Made by a program: the position numbers and the translations under genes. From Charina bottae (lineage: Eukaryota > Chordata > Lepidosauria > Squamata > Charinaidae), in NCBI GenBank assembly GCA_023362775.1, contig JALMGJ010000004.1, forward strand, positions 80,900,798 to 80,964,797: a DNA stretch of 64,000 nt. The letters are read 5' to 3'. The notes below the pieces were generated by a model, which searched no databases, had not been told where the DNA came from, and saw only the letters and a list, made by a program, of their open reading frames with translations. Of this stretch, positions 30,609 through 41,282 are shown one piece after another; positions within the stretch are counted from its first letter, which is position 1; the number at the start of each line of letters is the position of its first letter.

Positions 30609-32411
30609 TTAACGGTGGATCCGTAAGTGGCTATAAAGGCCAATTCTGGATCCGCACAACCTCCCACAATGAGGGCATAGGTTTCCGGGTGGGAGATGGT
30701 CATGATGAGGGTTTGCCTGACGTGCCTTCCTTTTAGCTCTTTTCTCCTTTTCGCCCTGTACTCGTGCTTCTTCCATAGCGCCATTAATAAAGGATGACCT
30801 CCAATTGAAACGCTCATGAGTTAGGGCTTCCCAGTTCTCAATGCTGATATTACATTTTTTAAAATTAGCTTTGAGAGTATCTTTGAATCTCTTTTGCTGT
30901 CCACCAATATTCCGTTTTCCATTCTTAAGTTGGGAGTAAAGTAGCTGCTTTGGAAGACGATGGTCAGGCATTCGAACAACATGACCGGTCCAGCGAAGTT
31001 GATGTTGGATGATCATTGTTTCAATGCTGGTGGTTTTCGCTTCTTCTAATACGCTAACATTAGTCCGCCTATCTTCCCAAGTAATTTGCAGAATTTTTCG
31101 GAGGCAGGGTTGATGGAATCTTTCAAGAAGTTGGAGGTGGCGTTTGTAGAGGGTCCATGTTTCACAGGCGTACAGAAGGGTTGGTAGTACAATGGCTTTG
31201 TAAACAAGCATTTTGGTCTCCCTGTGAATGTCCCGATCCTCAAACACTCTACGCTTCATTCGGGAGAAAGCTACACTCGCAGAGCTCAGGCGATGCTGAA
31301 TTTCAGCGTCGATGTCGGCTTTTGTAGATAGATGGCTGCCGAGATAAGAAAAGTGATTGACATTTTCTAGTGACACACCTTTAAGCTGGATTGATGGCGC
31401 TGCAGAGGGATTGGTTCGAACTTGCTGGTAAAGCACTTTGGTTTTTTTAATGTTAATTGAGAGGCCGAGCTTTTCATATGCTTCTGCAAAGATGTTTAGG
31501 ATAGTTTGAAGATCTTCCTCGGAGTGTGCACAGACTACGTTATCATCAGCATATTGAAGTTCTATAACAGAAGTTACAATTACCTTATTTTTTGCTTTCA
31601 GCCTACTAAGCTTAAAAAGCTTTCCATCTGTTCGATATATAATTTCTACACCAGTAGGAAGTTTCTCTTCAGCAAGGTGCATAATCATAGCGATGAAGAT
31701 AGCGAATAAGGTTGGAGCAATAACACATCCCTGTTTAACGCCGGATTCCACTTTAAATGGATCGCTTTGAGAGCCATTGTTATTCAGGATTGTTGCCATC
31801 ATGTCGTCATGGAGTAACCGCAAGATGTTCACAAATTTATCAGGGCATCCGATTTTCAGAAGGATGGTCCAGAGAGCAGTACGATTTACAGTATCAAAAG
31901 CTTTAGTCAGATCAATAAACGCCATGTACAGAGGGCGGTTTTGCTCCTTGCATTTTTCTTGAAGCTGTCGTGCAGTGAAGATCATATCCACTGTTCCCCT
32001 GGAAGGGCGGAAGCCATTTTGCGTTTCAGGGAGGATGTCTTCTGATACAGATAGGAGACGGTTTGCAATGATCTTTGCCAGGATTTTGCCTGCTGTGGCT
32101 AGAAGGGAGATGCCTCGATAGTTTCCACAGTCTGTTCTATCACCCTTTTTAAAGAGAGTGATAATTATGGCATCCCTAAAGTCTGCTGGAATCTCCTCTC
32201 TCATCCAGATTTTTTCAATGATCTTATGAAGTTGTTGTGTAAGTTCAGGCCCGCCTTCTTTAAAGACTTCAGCAGGAATCCCATCAGGTCCACTAGCTTT
32301 GTTATTTTTCATTGGTTTAGTGGCTTTACTGACTTCCTCCAAACTAGGGGGTACTGCAAGCTCATTTCTTATTTGTTTTTGCGGGATTTGCAAGAAGACT
32401 TCATCAGCCAC
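30609..32411 (-). CDS. LINE reverse transcriptase with C-terminal C2H2 finger
   Basis: A 600-codon open frame and the second part of the element's polyprotein. RT blocks: KASGPDGIPAEVFKEGGP near residue 40, NYRGISLLATAGKILAKIIA near 100, GFRPSRGTVDMIF near 135, AFIDLTKAFDTVNR near 165 (first catalytic Asp), GVKQGCVIAPTLFAIFIAMI near 225, and YADD at 287-290. The thumb and C-terminal region includes LLYACETWTLYKRHLQ. The last ~22 residues contain CPHCGRLCGSRIGLYSHLRI followed by a final His, a C2H2 finger likely to bind nucleic acid. The apparent ATG is internal; translation most likely continued from the endonuclease frame before a 1-base slip in an A-run near 32615. All catalytic residues are present. 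Confidence 0.88.
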   Translation of the reverse strand: MADEVFLQIPQKQIRNELAVPPSLEEVSKATKPMKNNKASGPDGIPAEVFKEGGPELTQQLHKIIEKIWMREEIPADFRDAIIITLFKKGDRTDCGNYRGISLLATAGKILAKIIANRLLSVSEDILPETQNGFRPSRGTVDMIFTARQLQEKCKEQNRPLYMAFIDLTKAFDTVNRTALWTILLKIGCPDKFVNILRLLHDDMMATILNNNGSQSDPFKVESGVKQGCVIAPTLFAIFIAMIMHLAEEKLPTGVEIIYRTDGKLFKLSRLKAKNKVIVTSVIELQYADDNVVCAHSEEDLQTILNIFAEAYEKLGLSINIKKTKVLYQQVRTNPSAAPSIQLKGVSLENVNHFSYLGSHLSTKADIDAEIQHRLSSASVAFSRMKRRVFEDRDIHRETKMLVYKAIVLPTLLYACETWTLYKRHLQLLERFHQPCLRKILQITWEDRRTNVSVLEEAKTTSIETMIIQHQLRWTGHVVRMPDHRLPKQLLYSQLKNGKRNIGGQQKRFKDTLKANFKKCNISIENWEALTHERFNWRSSFINGAMEEARVQGEKEKRAKRKARQANPHHDHLPPGNLCPHCGRLCGSRIGLYSHLRIHR

Positions 32412-32574
32412 AGTAGAGTGACGATTAAGGAGATTGTAGTAATGCTCTTTCCAGCGCAGTGCAATAGACTCTTTGTCCTTTAGAAGTTTAGCACCATCTA
32501 CTGAGCGTAAGGGATTTGTACCATGGTTTGTTGGTCCATAGATGGCCTTTATGGCATTAAAAAAGCCCCGTGCA

Positions 32575-34005
32575 TCATGAGCATCTGCAAAATGTTGGGT
32601 TTCTTGGGCTTTTTTTTATCCACCATATGTTCTTAAGTTCTCTAGTTCTTCTTTGGACTTCTGCCTTTGCACTGGCGTAGATTTTTTTCTTAACAGCACA
32701 GTTAATATCTTTTTGCCATATCTGGAAGGCTTTCCTTTTCTTGTCAATAATATGTTCAATCTCACTATCGTTCTCATCAAACCAGTCCTGATGTCTCTTA
32801 GTCTGGTATCCGATAGTTTGTTCACAGGCTGAAATAATAGAAGTCTTCAATTTAATCCAGTGTTCCTCAACATTTTCAGGAAGTTCCATAGGCAGATGTT
32901 CCTTGAGAGTTGATTGAAAGCAAGCTCGTTTAATAGGATCTTGAAGGGCCAGTGTATTCATTTTACGCCTTGGTTTTCTTCCTTGGAGCCTACGATGAGG
33001 GACAATCTTTATGGCCATCGTGGATCGAATTAATCGATGGTCTGTCCAGCAGTCATCGGCGCTCATCATGGCTCTGGTGAGAAGTACATCACGGCGATCT
33101 CTAGCACGGACAATTACATAATCTAAAAGATGCCAGTGCTTCGACCGTGGGTGCTTCCATGATGTTTTAAATTTATTTTTCTGGCGAAAGAGTGTGTTAG
33201 TAACGACAAGGTTATGCTCTGCACATTTAGTCAGAAGTAAGATTCCATTCATGTTGCTGTTGTCAACTCCTTCTTTCCCAATGATCCCTGGCCACAAATC
33301 AAAATCACGCCCAACTCTTGCATTGAAATCGCCCAGGAGGATAATTTTATCCTCCTTTGGTATCTCTGATAACATGGTGTCCAGCTGGGTATAAAATTTT
33401 TCCTTGATATCCTCATCTGCATCTAGTGTTGGTGCGTAAGCACTTAGGATAGTTGCCTGTTGGTTTTTGGCGAGTTTTATTCGCAGAGTTGAGAGTCGTT
33501 CGTTAATCCCAGTGGGAACTTCTGACAAGAGCTTCACAAGGTCGTTTTTGATAGCAAAGCCTACCCCATGTATTCGTCGTTCTTGTTCAGGCAGTCCTTT
33601 CCAAAAGAAGGTATAACCTCCTTTTTCTTCCTTCAACTGTCCTTCTCCTGCTCTTCGAGTTTCTTGGAGTGCTGCTATATCAATATTAAAACGTCTCAGC
33701 TCCCTTGCAATAATGGCAGTCCTACGTTCAGGTCGTTCACTATCCATATTGTCTTGCAGTGTCCGTATATTCCATGTTCCAAAATTCATGTGTTTTTTAC
33801 GACCGCTAGATGGTGACCCCACTGGTCGCGGTAATCCAGTCAGGGAGAAAATGAGGCAGACTATGTTTAGGGCACCTTTTCTAGCCCCCTCCCCATATGG
33901 GGTGAGCAGAGTGGATCCTAAATAGGGCTGCTCAGTCGTGGATACAGCTTCCGAACTACTCAACTGCCTCGATCCTTGAGTCAGGGCGACTGAATCCGTA
34001 TCCAC
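32575..34005 (-). CDS. LINE AP-type endonuclease (N-terminal part)
   Basis: A 476-codon frame. The APE-like endonuclease occupies roughly residues 70-345. It has FGTWNIRTL at the start, AALQETRRAGEG (the metal-binding Glu), GVGFAIKNDL, ILLGDFNARVG (Asp/Asn pair), LDYVIV and SADDCWTDHRLI (Asp-His end motif). The enzyme nicks target DNA to prime reverse transcription. It stops at 32575 after the frame changes in a run of eight A's at about 32613-32621. Read with one base fewer the frame would continue toward the RT, so the two parts were probably one protein. The first ~60 residues are not conserved, so the true start may be internal. Confidence 0.85.
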   Translation of the reverse strand: MDTDSVALTQGSRQLSSSEAVSTTEQPYLGSTLLTPYGEGARKGALNIVCLIFSLTGLPRPVGSPSSGRKKHMNFGTWNIRTLQDNMDSERPERRTAIIARELRRFNIDIAALQETRRAGEGQLKEEKGGYTFFWKGLPEQERRIHGVGFAIKNDLVKLLSEVPTGINERLSTLRIKLAKNQQATILSAYAPTLDADEDIKEKFYTQLDTMLSEIPKEDKIILLGDFNARVGRDFDLWPGIIGKEGVDNSNMNGILLLTKCAEHNLVVTNTLFRQKNKFKTSWKHPRSKHWHLLDYVIVRARDRRDVLLTRAMMSADDCWTDHRLIRSTMAIKIVPHRRLQGRKPRRKMNTLALQDPIKRACFQSTLKEHLPMELPENVEEHWIKLKTSIISACEQTIGYQTKRHQDWFDENDSEIEHIIDKKRKAFQIWQKDINCAVKKKIYASAKAEVQRRTRELKNIWWIKKSPRNPTFCRCS

Positions 34006-34496
34006 CGCCCATGTGCTGGTCCATGACTAGGAGCTTCCGGATTTCACAGTCCTGCCCCCGTTGCCATTCGTCAGTCGCCATGGGACTTTTGGTTGTTTTG
34101 GGTTTGGTGTGGTTGGAAGACGCCTGTGCGTGAATTTGTTTTATGTGTGGAGATCGGTGCACAACGATCAGCACACAACCTTCACAGAAAAAGGCTCTAA
34201 TCCAATGGCATGGATACCATGACGATTGGTGACCTTTTGTCTGCTGCAGCCTTCATCCGCCTTCGCAGCCGTTGTAACAATACACCTTGTTATCTTCCGC
34301 CTGTTCTGCCGTTGAGGACTTTCTTGGATCGTTCTTTGTCTGGTTCCTCCCCCTGGACCTTACCGCCATGGGTGACCCTGCCAGGAGTACATGACTCCCG
34401 ACGGCTTCGCTCACAGGGTTCATTGGGAACACACAAGCCCACTCACCACAACAAGGTGACGATCCAGCGAGTGAGGGAAAAAAAAAAAGTTATATT

Positions 34497-34841
34497 AGAC
34501 TGGCACTGATAAAAATTTGCAAATAAAGCAGAACAATTTGTGTTATTCTAGCAGTAAGGTACCTTCATATTATAAATCAGGCTGTGGGAGAATTAAATAT
34601 CATATTTTTCTGGCATAAGAAAGTTATTTTTGGATAAACCTGTTAGTTCTCTGGAGGATTGTAAACTATTAGATTTATTAGTCTTAAATTTGAGAGAAGC
34701 ATTCAAGCCACATGAAGCAAAACTTGGGTGCCTACTATTGGTCAATTCTCATAAAGCAGGGCAATATCAGAACTGGACATAAAATCAATAAACAATAACA
34801 GCTTTTTAAAAGTTCCACAAATGCACTGATTTACATAAGGT
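34497..34841. other. No recognised feature
   Basis: AT-rich spacer between two LINE insertions. Confidence 0.4.
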
Positions 34842-34851
34842 CAGTATGGTA

Positions 34852-35651
34852 TGCAGATGATGCAGATGCATATGCAGATGATACCACTTTGATGGCTGAA
34901 AGCGAGGAGGAGTTGAGGAGCCTTATGACAAAGGTGAAAGAAGAAAGTGCAAAAGCTGGGTTGCAGTTAAACCTCAAAAAAACCAAGATTAAGGCAACGA
35001 GCTTGATTGATGACTGGCAAATAGAGGGAGAAAAAGTGGAGGCAGTGACAGACTTTGTATTTCTAGGCGCAAAGATTACTGCAGACGCTGACTGCAGCCA
35101 GGAAATCAGAAGACGTCTACTTCTTGGGAGGAGAGCAATGGCAAATCTTGATAAAATAGTTAAGAGCAGAGACATCACACTGACAACAAAGGTCCGCATA
35201 GTTAAAGCAATGGTTTTCCCTGTAGTAACCTATGGCTGTGAGAGCTGGACCATAAGGAAGGCTGAGCGAAGGAAGATAGATGCTTTTGAACTGTGGTGTT
35301 GGAGGAAAATTCTGAGAGTGCCTTGGACTGCAAGAAGATCAAACCAGTCCATACTCCAGGAAATAAAGCCAGACTGCTCACTTGAGGGAATGATATTAAA
35401 GGCAAAACTGAAGTACTTTGGCCACATAATGAGAAGACAGGATACCCTGGAGAAGAAGCTGATGCTAGGAAAAGTGGAAGGCAAAAGGAAGAGGGGCCGA
35501 CCAAGGGCAAGATGGATGGATGGTATTCTGGAGGTGACGGACTCAACCATTGGGGAGCTGGGGATGGTGACGGCCGACAGAAAGCTCTGGCGTGGACTGG
35601 TCCATGAAGTCACGAAGAGTCGGAAACGACTGAACGAATAAACAACAACAA
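34852..35651 (+). mobile_element. RTE/BovB LINE, 5'-truncated
   Basis: An 800-bp 3' fragment flanked by CAGTATGGTA at 34842-34851 and 35652-35661. It begins just before the RT catalytic motif, after a small stutter of 'tgcagatga' at the 5' junction. It ends with the family's short 3' UTR and (CAA)n tail. Confidence 0.92.
34889..35641 (+). pseudogene. BovB polymerase C-terminal fragment
   Basis: A 250-codon open frame from just past the RT YADD motif to the natural C-terminus (KSRKRLNE). It has FVFLGAKITADADCSQEIRR, YGCESWTIRKAERRKIDAFE and LWCWRKILRVPWTARRSNQS. It is open to its stop, yet lacks the endonuclease and most of the RT. It is very close to the minus-strand copy at 36875-39070 and corrects the 1-base loss seen there near 37100. 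Confidence 0.92.
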
Positions 35652-35661
35652 CAGTATGGTA

Positions 35662-36359
35662 ACCAATTTTGAATACTCATCATGGTGGAACAGCAAAGGA
35701 ACACTTTTTAATGTTCAATGTGGAAATAGGTTCTAGTTCAGACAGGCCACCCAATTTCCTAACAGAACTGGGAGGATTTCCTAAGAGATGTATCAACAAT
35801 GAGGACTGAGAAAAGAGTGTTTTCATTGATAGAAAACAACCACCACCACCACCAGATCCCTGTAGATGTTCTGGCACCAACCTGATTTATAGCAGGCTAA
35901 ACACTATAACACCATCATTATAAATTATATTATATTTATAAATTATACAAATACAAACTATAACATTATAATGATTGATCTAGAGGCCTTTCATCCCAGA
36001 AACACATGCAGAGAGCATAATCCCTTTGATTCTTTTCCTGGTAGGATATAGCTAAGTAGGTTGTAGACTTTGCCTATCTTTTTCATGTACTTCCTGTAAA
36101 ATAAATCTCCTTGCTTTAAGAGTTATAAAACCTGCTTTACTAATCATTGCTCCAAACCAAGCTGTGCCAGAAAATCTGGAGAGCAACCCAGTGACCAAAC
36201 AGAGGTCAATCTACATTTCAATATAAAAAAGGAGACTTAACAGAATGTGCAAACTAATGTACAATATCCTTAATTTCACATGCTATCAAAATAATGCTTA
36301 GAATCATCCAATGCAGATAAAAGCCCTACATAGAAAAAGAGATGCCAGATATTTAAGCT
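35662..36359. other. No recognised feature
   Basis: Unassigned sequence. A CCA-repeat stretch near 35840 yields a short glycine-rich minus-strand frame of no significance. Confidence 0.4.
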
Positions 36360-36863
36360 GGATTTAGAAGAGGCTGAGAAACATGAGACATTATTACTGT
36401 TGCATGCTGGATAATTGAGAAAGTTAGTATGTGCTTCATCAATTATAGAAAGGTATTTGATTGTATTGATCATATCAAGCTGTGGAATGTGTTCAGAGAA
36501 ATGGGAATCCCAGAACAGCTCACTACAGATTAGGAAGCCACAGTATGGACAGAACACGGTGAAACAGACTGGCTCCAGGTCAGCACAGAGGTGCAACAAG
36601 GCTGCATACTCTCTCCTTATTTATTCAACCTATATGCTGAATATTAAGTGAAGCTGAATTGGAAGAAAAACTGGGGGAAGAAACATCAATAACCTGCGCT
36701 ACGCCAATGACACTACCCTGATAGCTGAAAATGCAAAAGATCTACAAAAAAGTCCAGGACCACAGTGAAAAAAAGGGCCTAAAATTAAATATAAAGAAGA
36801 TCCAACTAATGACAACAGATAGAATGACAGTTAAAGGAGAAAGCAATTTTTCTCAAGTGAAGC
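36360..36863 (+). mobile_element. Older RTE-like LINE relic, interrupted by BovB
   Basis: Broken plus-strand frames show RTE RT blocks: a CFINYRKVFDCIDHIKLWNV-like stretch near 36430-36490, VWTEHGETDW, QQGCILSPYLFNLYAEY, then an LRYANDTTL-like remnant of the catalytic motif and KGLKLNIKKIQ. Many stops and indels indicate considerable age. It ends where the younger BovB inserted; I saw no continuation after 39081. Confidence 0.75.
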
Positions 36864-36874
36864 ATGAAGAATTT

Positions 36875-39070
36875 TTGTTGTTTATTCGTTCAGTCGTTTC
36901 CAACTCTTCGTGACTTCATGGACCAGTCCACGCCAGAGCCCTCTGTCGGCCGTCACCATCCCCAGCTCCCCAATGGTTGAGTCCGTCACCTCCAGAATAC
37001 CATCCATCCATCTTGCCCTTGGTTGGCCCCTCTTCCTTTTGCCTTCCACTTTCCCTAGCATCAGCTGCTTCTCCAGGGTATCCTATCTTCTCATTATGTG
37101 GCAAAGTACTTCAGTTTTGCCTTTAATATCATTCCCTCAAGTGAGCAGTCTGGCTTGATTTCCTGGAGTATGGACTGGTTTGATCTTCTTGCAGTCCAAG
37201 GCATTCTCAGAATTTTCCTCCAACACCACAGTTCAAAAGCATCTATCTTCCTTCGCTCAGCCTTCCTTATGGTCCAGCTCTCGCAGCCATAGGTTACTAC
37301 AGGGAATACCATTGCTTTAACTATGCGGACCTTTGTTGTCAGTGTGATGTCTCTGCTCTTAACTATTTTATCAAGATTTGCCATTGCTCTCCTCCCAAGA
37401 AGTAGACGTCTTCTGATTTCCTGGCTGCAGTCAGCGTCTGCAGTAATCTTTGCGCCTAGAAATACAAAGTCTGTCACTGCCTCCACTTTTTCTCCCTCTA
37501 TTTGCCAGTCATCAATCAAGCTCGTTGCCATAATCTTGGTTTTTTTGAGGTTTAACTGCAACCCAGCTTTTGCACTTTCTTCTTTCACCTTTGTCATAAG
37601 GCTCCTCAACTCCTCCTCGCTTTCAGCCATCAAAGTGGTATCGTCTGCATATCTAAGTTTGTTAATGTTTCTTCCAGCGATTTTAACTCCAGCCTTGGAT
37701 TCCTCAAGCCCAGCATGTCGCATGATGTGTTCTGCGTACAGGTTGAATAGGTAGGGTGAGAGTATACAACCCTGCCGTACTCCTTTCCCAATCTTAAACC
37801 AGTCCGTTGTTCCGTGCTCTGTTCTTACCGTTGCTACTTGGTCGTTATACAGATTCCTCAGGAGGCAGACAAGATGACTTGGTATCCCCATACCACCAAC
37901 AACTTGCCACAATTTGTTATGATCCACACAGTCAAAGGCTTTAGAATAGTCAATAAAACAGAAATAGATGTTTTTCTGAAATTCCCTGGCTTTCTCCATT
38001 ATCCAGCGGATATTGGCAATTTGGTCTCTAGTTCCTCTGCCTTTTCTAAACCCAGCTTGTACATCTGGCAATTCTCGCTCCATGAATTGCTGGAGTCTAC
38101 CTTGCAAGATCTTGAGCATTACCTTACTGGCATGTGAAATAAGTGCCACTGTTCGATAGTTTGAACATTCTTTAGTGCTTCCCTTTTTTGGTATGGGGAT
38201 ATAAGTTGATTTTTTCCAATCTGATGGCCATTCTTGTGTTTTCCAAATTTGCTGGCATATGGCATGCATCACCTTGACAGCATCATCTTGCAAGATTTTA
38301 AACAGTTCAGCTGGGATACCGTCGTCTCCTGCTGCCTTGTTATTAGCAATGCTTCTTAAGGCCCATTCAACCTCACTCTTCAGGATGTCTGGCTCTAACT
38401 CACTGACCACACCGTCAAAGCTATCTCCAATATTATTATCCTTCCTATACAGATCTTCCGTATATTCTTGCCACTTTTCTTGATCTCTTCTGCTTCTGTT
38501 AGGTCCTTACCATCTTTGTTTTTGATCATACCCATTTTTGCCTGCAATTTTCCTCCGATGTTTCTAATTTTCTGGAAGAGGTCTCTTGTCCTTCCTATTC
38601 TATTGTCTTCTTCCACTTCCGCACATTGCTTGTTTAAAAATAATTCCTTATCTCTTCTGGCTAACCTCTGGAATTTGGGCTTTAATTGGGCATATCTCCC
38701 CCTATCACTGTTGCCTTTTGCTTTCCTTCTTTCTTGGGCTACTTCCAGTGTCTCAGCAGACAGCCATCTTGCCTTCTTGGTTTTCTTTTTCTTTGGGACG
38801 TTTTTTGTTGCCGCCTCCTGAACAATGTTGCGAACTTCTGTCCATAGTTCTTCTGGGACCCTATCTACTAAATCTAGTCCCTTAAATCTATTCTTCACCT
38901 CCACTGCATATTCCTTAGGAATATTAGTGAGCTCATATCTAACTGATCTGTGGGTCTTCCCTATTCTCTTTAGTCTGATTCTAAATTTTGCAATAAGAAG
39001 TTCGTGATCTGAACTACAGTCAGCTCCAGGTCTTGTTTTTACCGACTGTATAGATGTATAGACTGTATAG
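36875..39070 (-). mobile_element. RTE/BovB LINE, 2.2 kb
   Basis: Minus-strand BovB with duplication ATGAAGAATTT at 36864-36874 and 39071-39081. It starts within the last part of the endonuclease domain, contains the full RT, and ends with the short 3' UTR. It is inserted in an older RTE-like relic. It is nearly identical to the copy at 34852-35651, so both are recent members of one subfamily. Confidence 0.93.
36916..39045 (-). pseudogene. BovB polymerase with two frameshifts
   Basis: The first frame (in 39045-38395) begins at SIQSVKTRPGADCSSDHELL, the end of the endonuclease, and covers the linker. The second (38410-37094, 438 codons) holds the RT: NKAAGDDGIPAELF, NYRTVALISHASKVMLKILQ, GFRKGRGTRDQIANIRWIME, CFIDYSKAFDCVDH, GVRQGCILSPYLFNLYAEHI and YADD at its residues 254-257. 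A frameshift joins them near 38400. A one-base loss near 37100 (tttgccac where the sister copy has tttggccac) moves the C-terminus to another frame. Catalytic residues are intact, but no full protein can be made. Confidence 0.92.
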
Positions 39071-39081
39071 ATGAAGAATTT

Positions 39082-39599
39082 GCAATGCTTTAAATCCTCC
39101 AACACATAACTTATGCTCATATGGACTTGCTTCTGCATGATGCAGTGAGACTTCATACAATATCTTCCTGCTGTTCTACCTCTTTTTTATGGCCACATTT
39201 CATGGTCTGTTTATCATTTCTTGGCACTAACAGAACTGGGAGGATATCCTAGCATATGAAACTGATGGCTTATGCATACTACAATGACCATCTATAGGTT
39301 AATCCTCTGGTACAGAAGAGGTTGTATTGCTGTTTTCTAAAAACCCCTGATGTCCCCCTGAATGCTGGATATGATTCTGGCACAAATAACTTTATTGCTG
39401 CCTATAGAAAGTCACCACGTTCTAAGCTGAAAAACCACAGAACAGCTGCTTCACTGTTTTGGGCCAAAAGAGTCACATGATAAACCTGAGTCTTCTTTCA
39501 TCCTAAGGTATGAAATAGTACATTGGCAAGATACTTCTTCCTAGAATATCCCTTTCAAAATAATCACACACTTAACCCCATAAAATCCATATTGCCACT
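39082..39599. other. No recognised feature
   Basis: Unassigned sequence to the right of the BovB insertion. Confidence 0.4.
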
Positions 39600-40160
39600 G
39601 ATATCAAATGTCTGTCAGTTGATTCTGAACTTTTAACAATACATAATTTTTTTCCAACTAGCTTTTTAAAAATACTTTATGTAATGTATCCATAAGTCTT
39701 TCCATTAAAACAATTTATAGTAATTTATAATACCAAAGATCCAGTGCTGGGATACTTACAATTGTCTGTGTATGAGCTATAGATATTCTTATTTTTAAGA
39801 TCACGTATCTAACCATATTTTTATTTTTAATGGATTTATTTTTATCTTTGAACAATAATAGAAGATATTGGTGAACTAATAAAACAAATTTCCTATTTTT
39901 AGTCTTAAAAAACTGTTCTCCAAAAGTTTTGAATCATTGAACAATCAAACAAAACATGCTGTTTTGTTCCAACATTACTACATATTAATGTAGCAAACTT
40001 TACAGTGATCCTTTTTTTAATTGCTAGGAAAATTGGGTCATTGCATTGGGATATAACATCAATTAATTTTTCCTAATTGTTTCCAAAAGAGATCCTAATA
40101 CTTTCACAATAATCCATTTTTTATCTTCAATGTTTATATCAAAATGCCATCATACAGTTG
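39600..40160 (-). mobile_element. Decayed L1-like ORF2 C-terminal remnant
   Basis: In broken minus-strand frames the segment near 39910-39990 reads TKQHVLFDCSMIQNFWRTV. This is the Cys-His/FW signature of L1-type ORF2 C-termini, comparable to the fragment at 2455-2830. There is no open frame and the extent is approximate. Confidence 0.4.
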
Positions 40161-40920
40161 TTTTAAAGCCTGAGTTTGCATTCCAGAGATCTTCAAAAAC
40201 TGGAATGTAAGAATCCATTATCTTTATGTTCATATCCCTATAAGGCTTTTGACATGCTGGAATGGTGAATTTTGTTTAAGACTGAAAAATCAACAATAGT
40301 AGGTAAATTCATAGTTGTAATTCAGAAATTGTATTATAAATTCAGTGTGATAGTTTAGAGAATAAGGGAAATGACCTTCACAGAAATATGCAAGAGCCAT
40401 TACTTAGACAAAGAGGGCTGAATCATTCTTAAAGGAAATAAGATAATATTCAGAAGGTGCTCAGGCAAATGCCTCCATGATGCATTGGAATATAAGGAGG
40501 GGAGCTAAAGCACAATTAGGCTTGCAAGATTATGTTATTATAGTGTAACTTAATAAAGTGTAGTTCTAGTCTTCCTGTGGAGTTGATTTTCTAGTCTGGT
40601 CTACCTAGTGGGACTGACACGTAGCCAGGGCTTATTATTTGGACTCAAAACTGTATAACTACATCAAGAAGAACAAATTAGTGTTGTCTGCTTTTTCTTT
40701 TACTTTATATTATGTCTCTGTTAAATTTATGGAAAATTTTAAACAATGGAAGTAATTATAGTCCTATACTGTAGGTAAACAGCTTATGGGTGTATTTATT
40801 AATGACATTTCTTTGATATTGTCTAAGTCAAATAAGGAATTGTCTCTGGATATTTAAAGCACTTTACCTGTTTGATATTGTTAATATCAATACCAAATCA
40901 ATAATATCAATATCAAAAAG
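40161..40920. other. Unassigned, with a small palindromic cluster
   Basis: At 40871-40917 several 'ttgatatt/aatatcaa' units make an imperfect inverted repeat just before the SINE. Otherwise nothing recognised. Confidence 0.4.
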
Positions 40921-41181
40921 AGCCAGTTTGGTCTAGTTGTTAAGGCAACGGGCTAGAAACCAGGAGACTGAGAGTTCTAGTCCTGCCTTAGGCATGAAAG
41001 CTGGCTGGGTGACCTTGGGCCAGTCACTCTCTCAGTCCAACTCACCTCACAGGGTTGTTGTTGTTGTGGGGAAAATAGGAGGAGGAAGGAGTATTTGGTA
41101 TGTTTGCTGCCTTGAGTTATTTATAAAAATAATAAAGGCGGGATAGAAAATAAATAAATAAAATAAATAAATAAATAAAAA
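40921..41181 (+). mobile_element. Squamate tRNA-derived SINE (Sauria SINE type)
   Basis: The tRNA-related head starts agccagtttggtctagttgt (A-box region) and has gagttctagtcc as the B box near 40971. The body reads gaccttgggccagtcactct, then ctcacagggttgttgttgtt. The 3' part 'gccttgagttatttataaaa' and 'aaaggcgggat' ends in (AAAT)n. SINEs of this build are known in lizards and snakes and are moved by a BovB-type LINE, several of which lie in this window. It looks full length. Confidence 0.85.
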
Positions 41182-41282
41182 CTTTATTAGTATATAGTTA
41201 GTCTTTTCTAAAATAAATTTTTGCCTTCTGATAATTGTTAAAAGGTCAACAGCGGCATAATATCAATTAAGAATGCTTAAGA

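Larger units (their letters stand above)
30559..34483 (-). mobile_element. Full-length EN-RT-zinc-finger LINE
   Basis: A 3.9-kb non-LTR retrotransposon flanked by the exact 13-bp duplication AAAAAGTTATATT (30546-30558 and 34484-34496). The 5' end (minus strand) starts at about 34483 with a T-run and a ~480-bp 5' UTR. An AP-endonuclease frame (34005-32575) and an RT frame (32411-30609) follow, and the 3' end is short with no poly(A). Presence of the 5' UTR means the copy is complete or nearly so. The clade is uncertain: it resembles RTE/RTEX-like LINEs with a C-terminal C2H2 finger, and I could not assign it further. Confidence 0.9.

Noticed and set aside
35755..39255. A short match, aacagaactgggaggat, at ~35760 and ~39229
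   Set aside because: About 23 alike bases without extension; could be chance or old repeat debris.
40871..40917. ttgatatt/aatatcaa cluster as a possible regulatory palindrome
   Set aside because: AT-rich and imperfect, with no supporting context.
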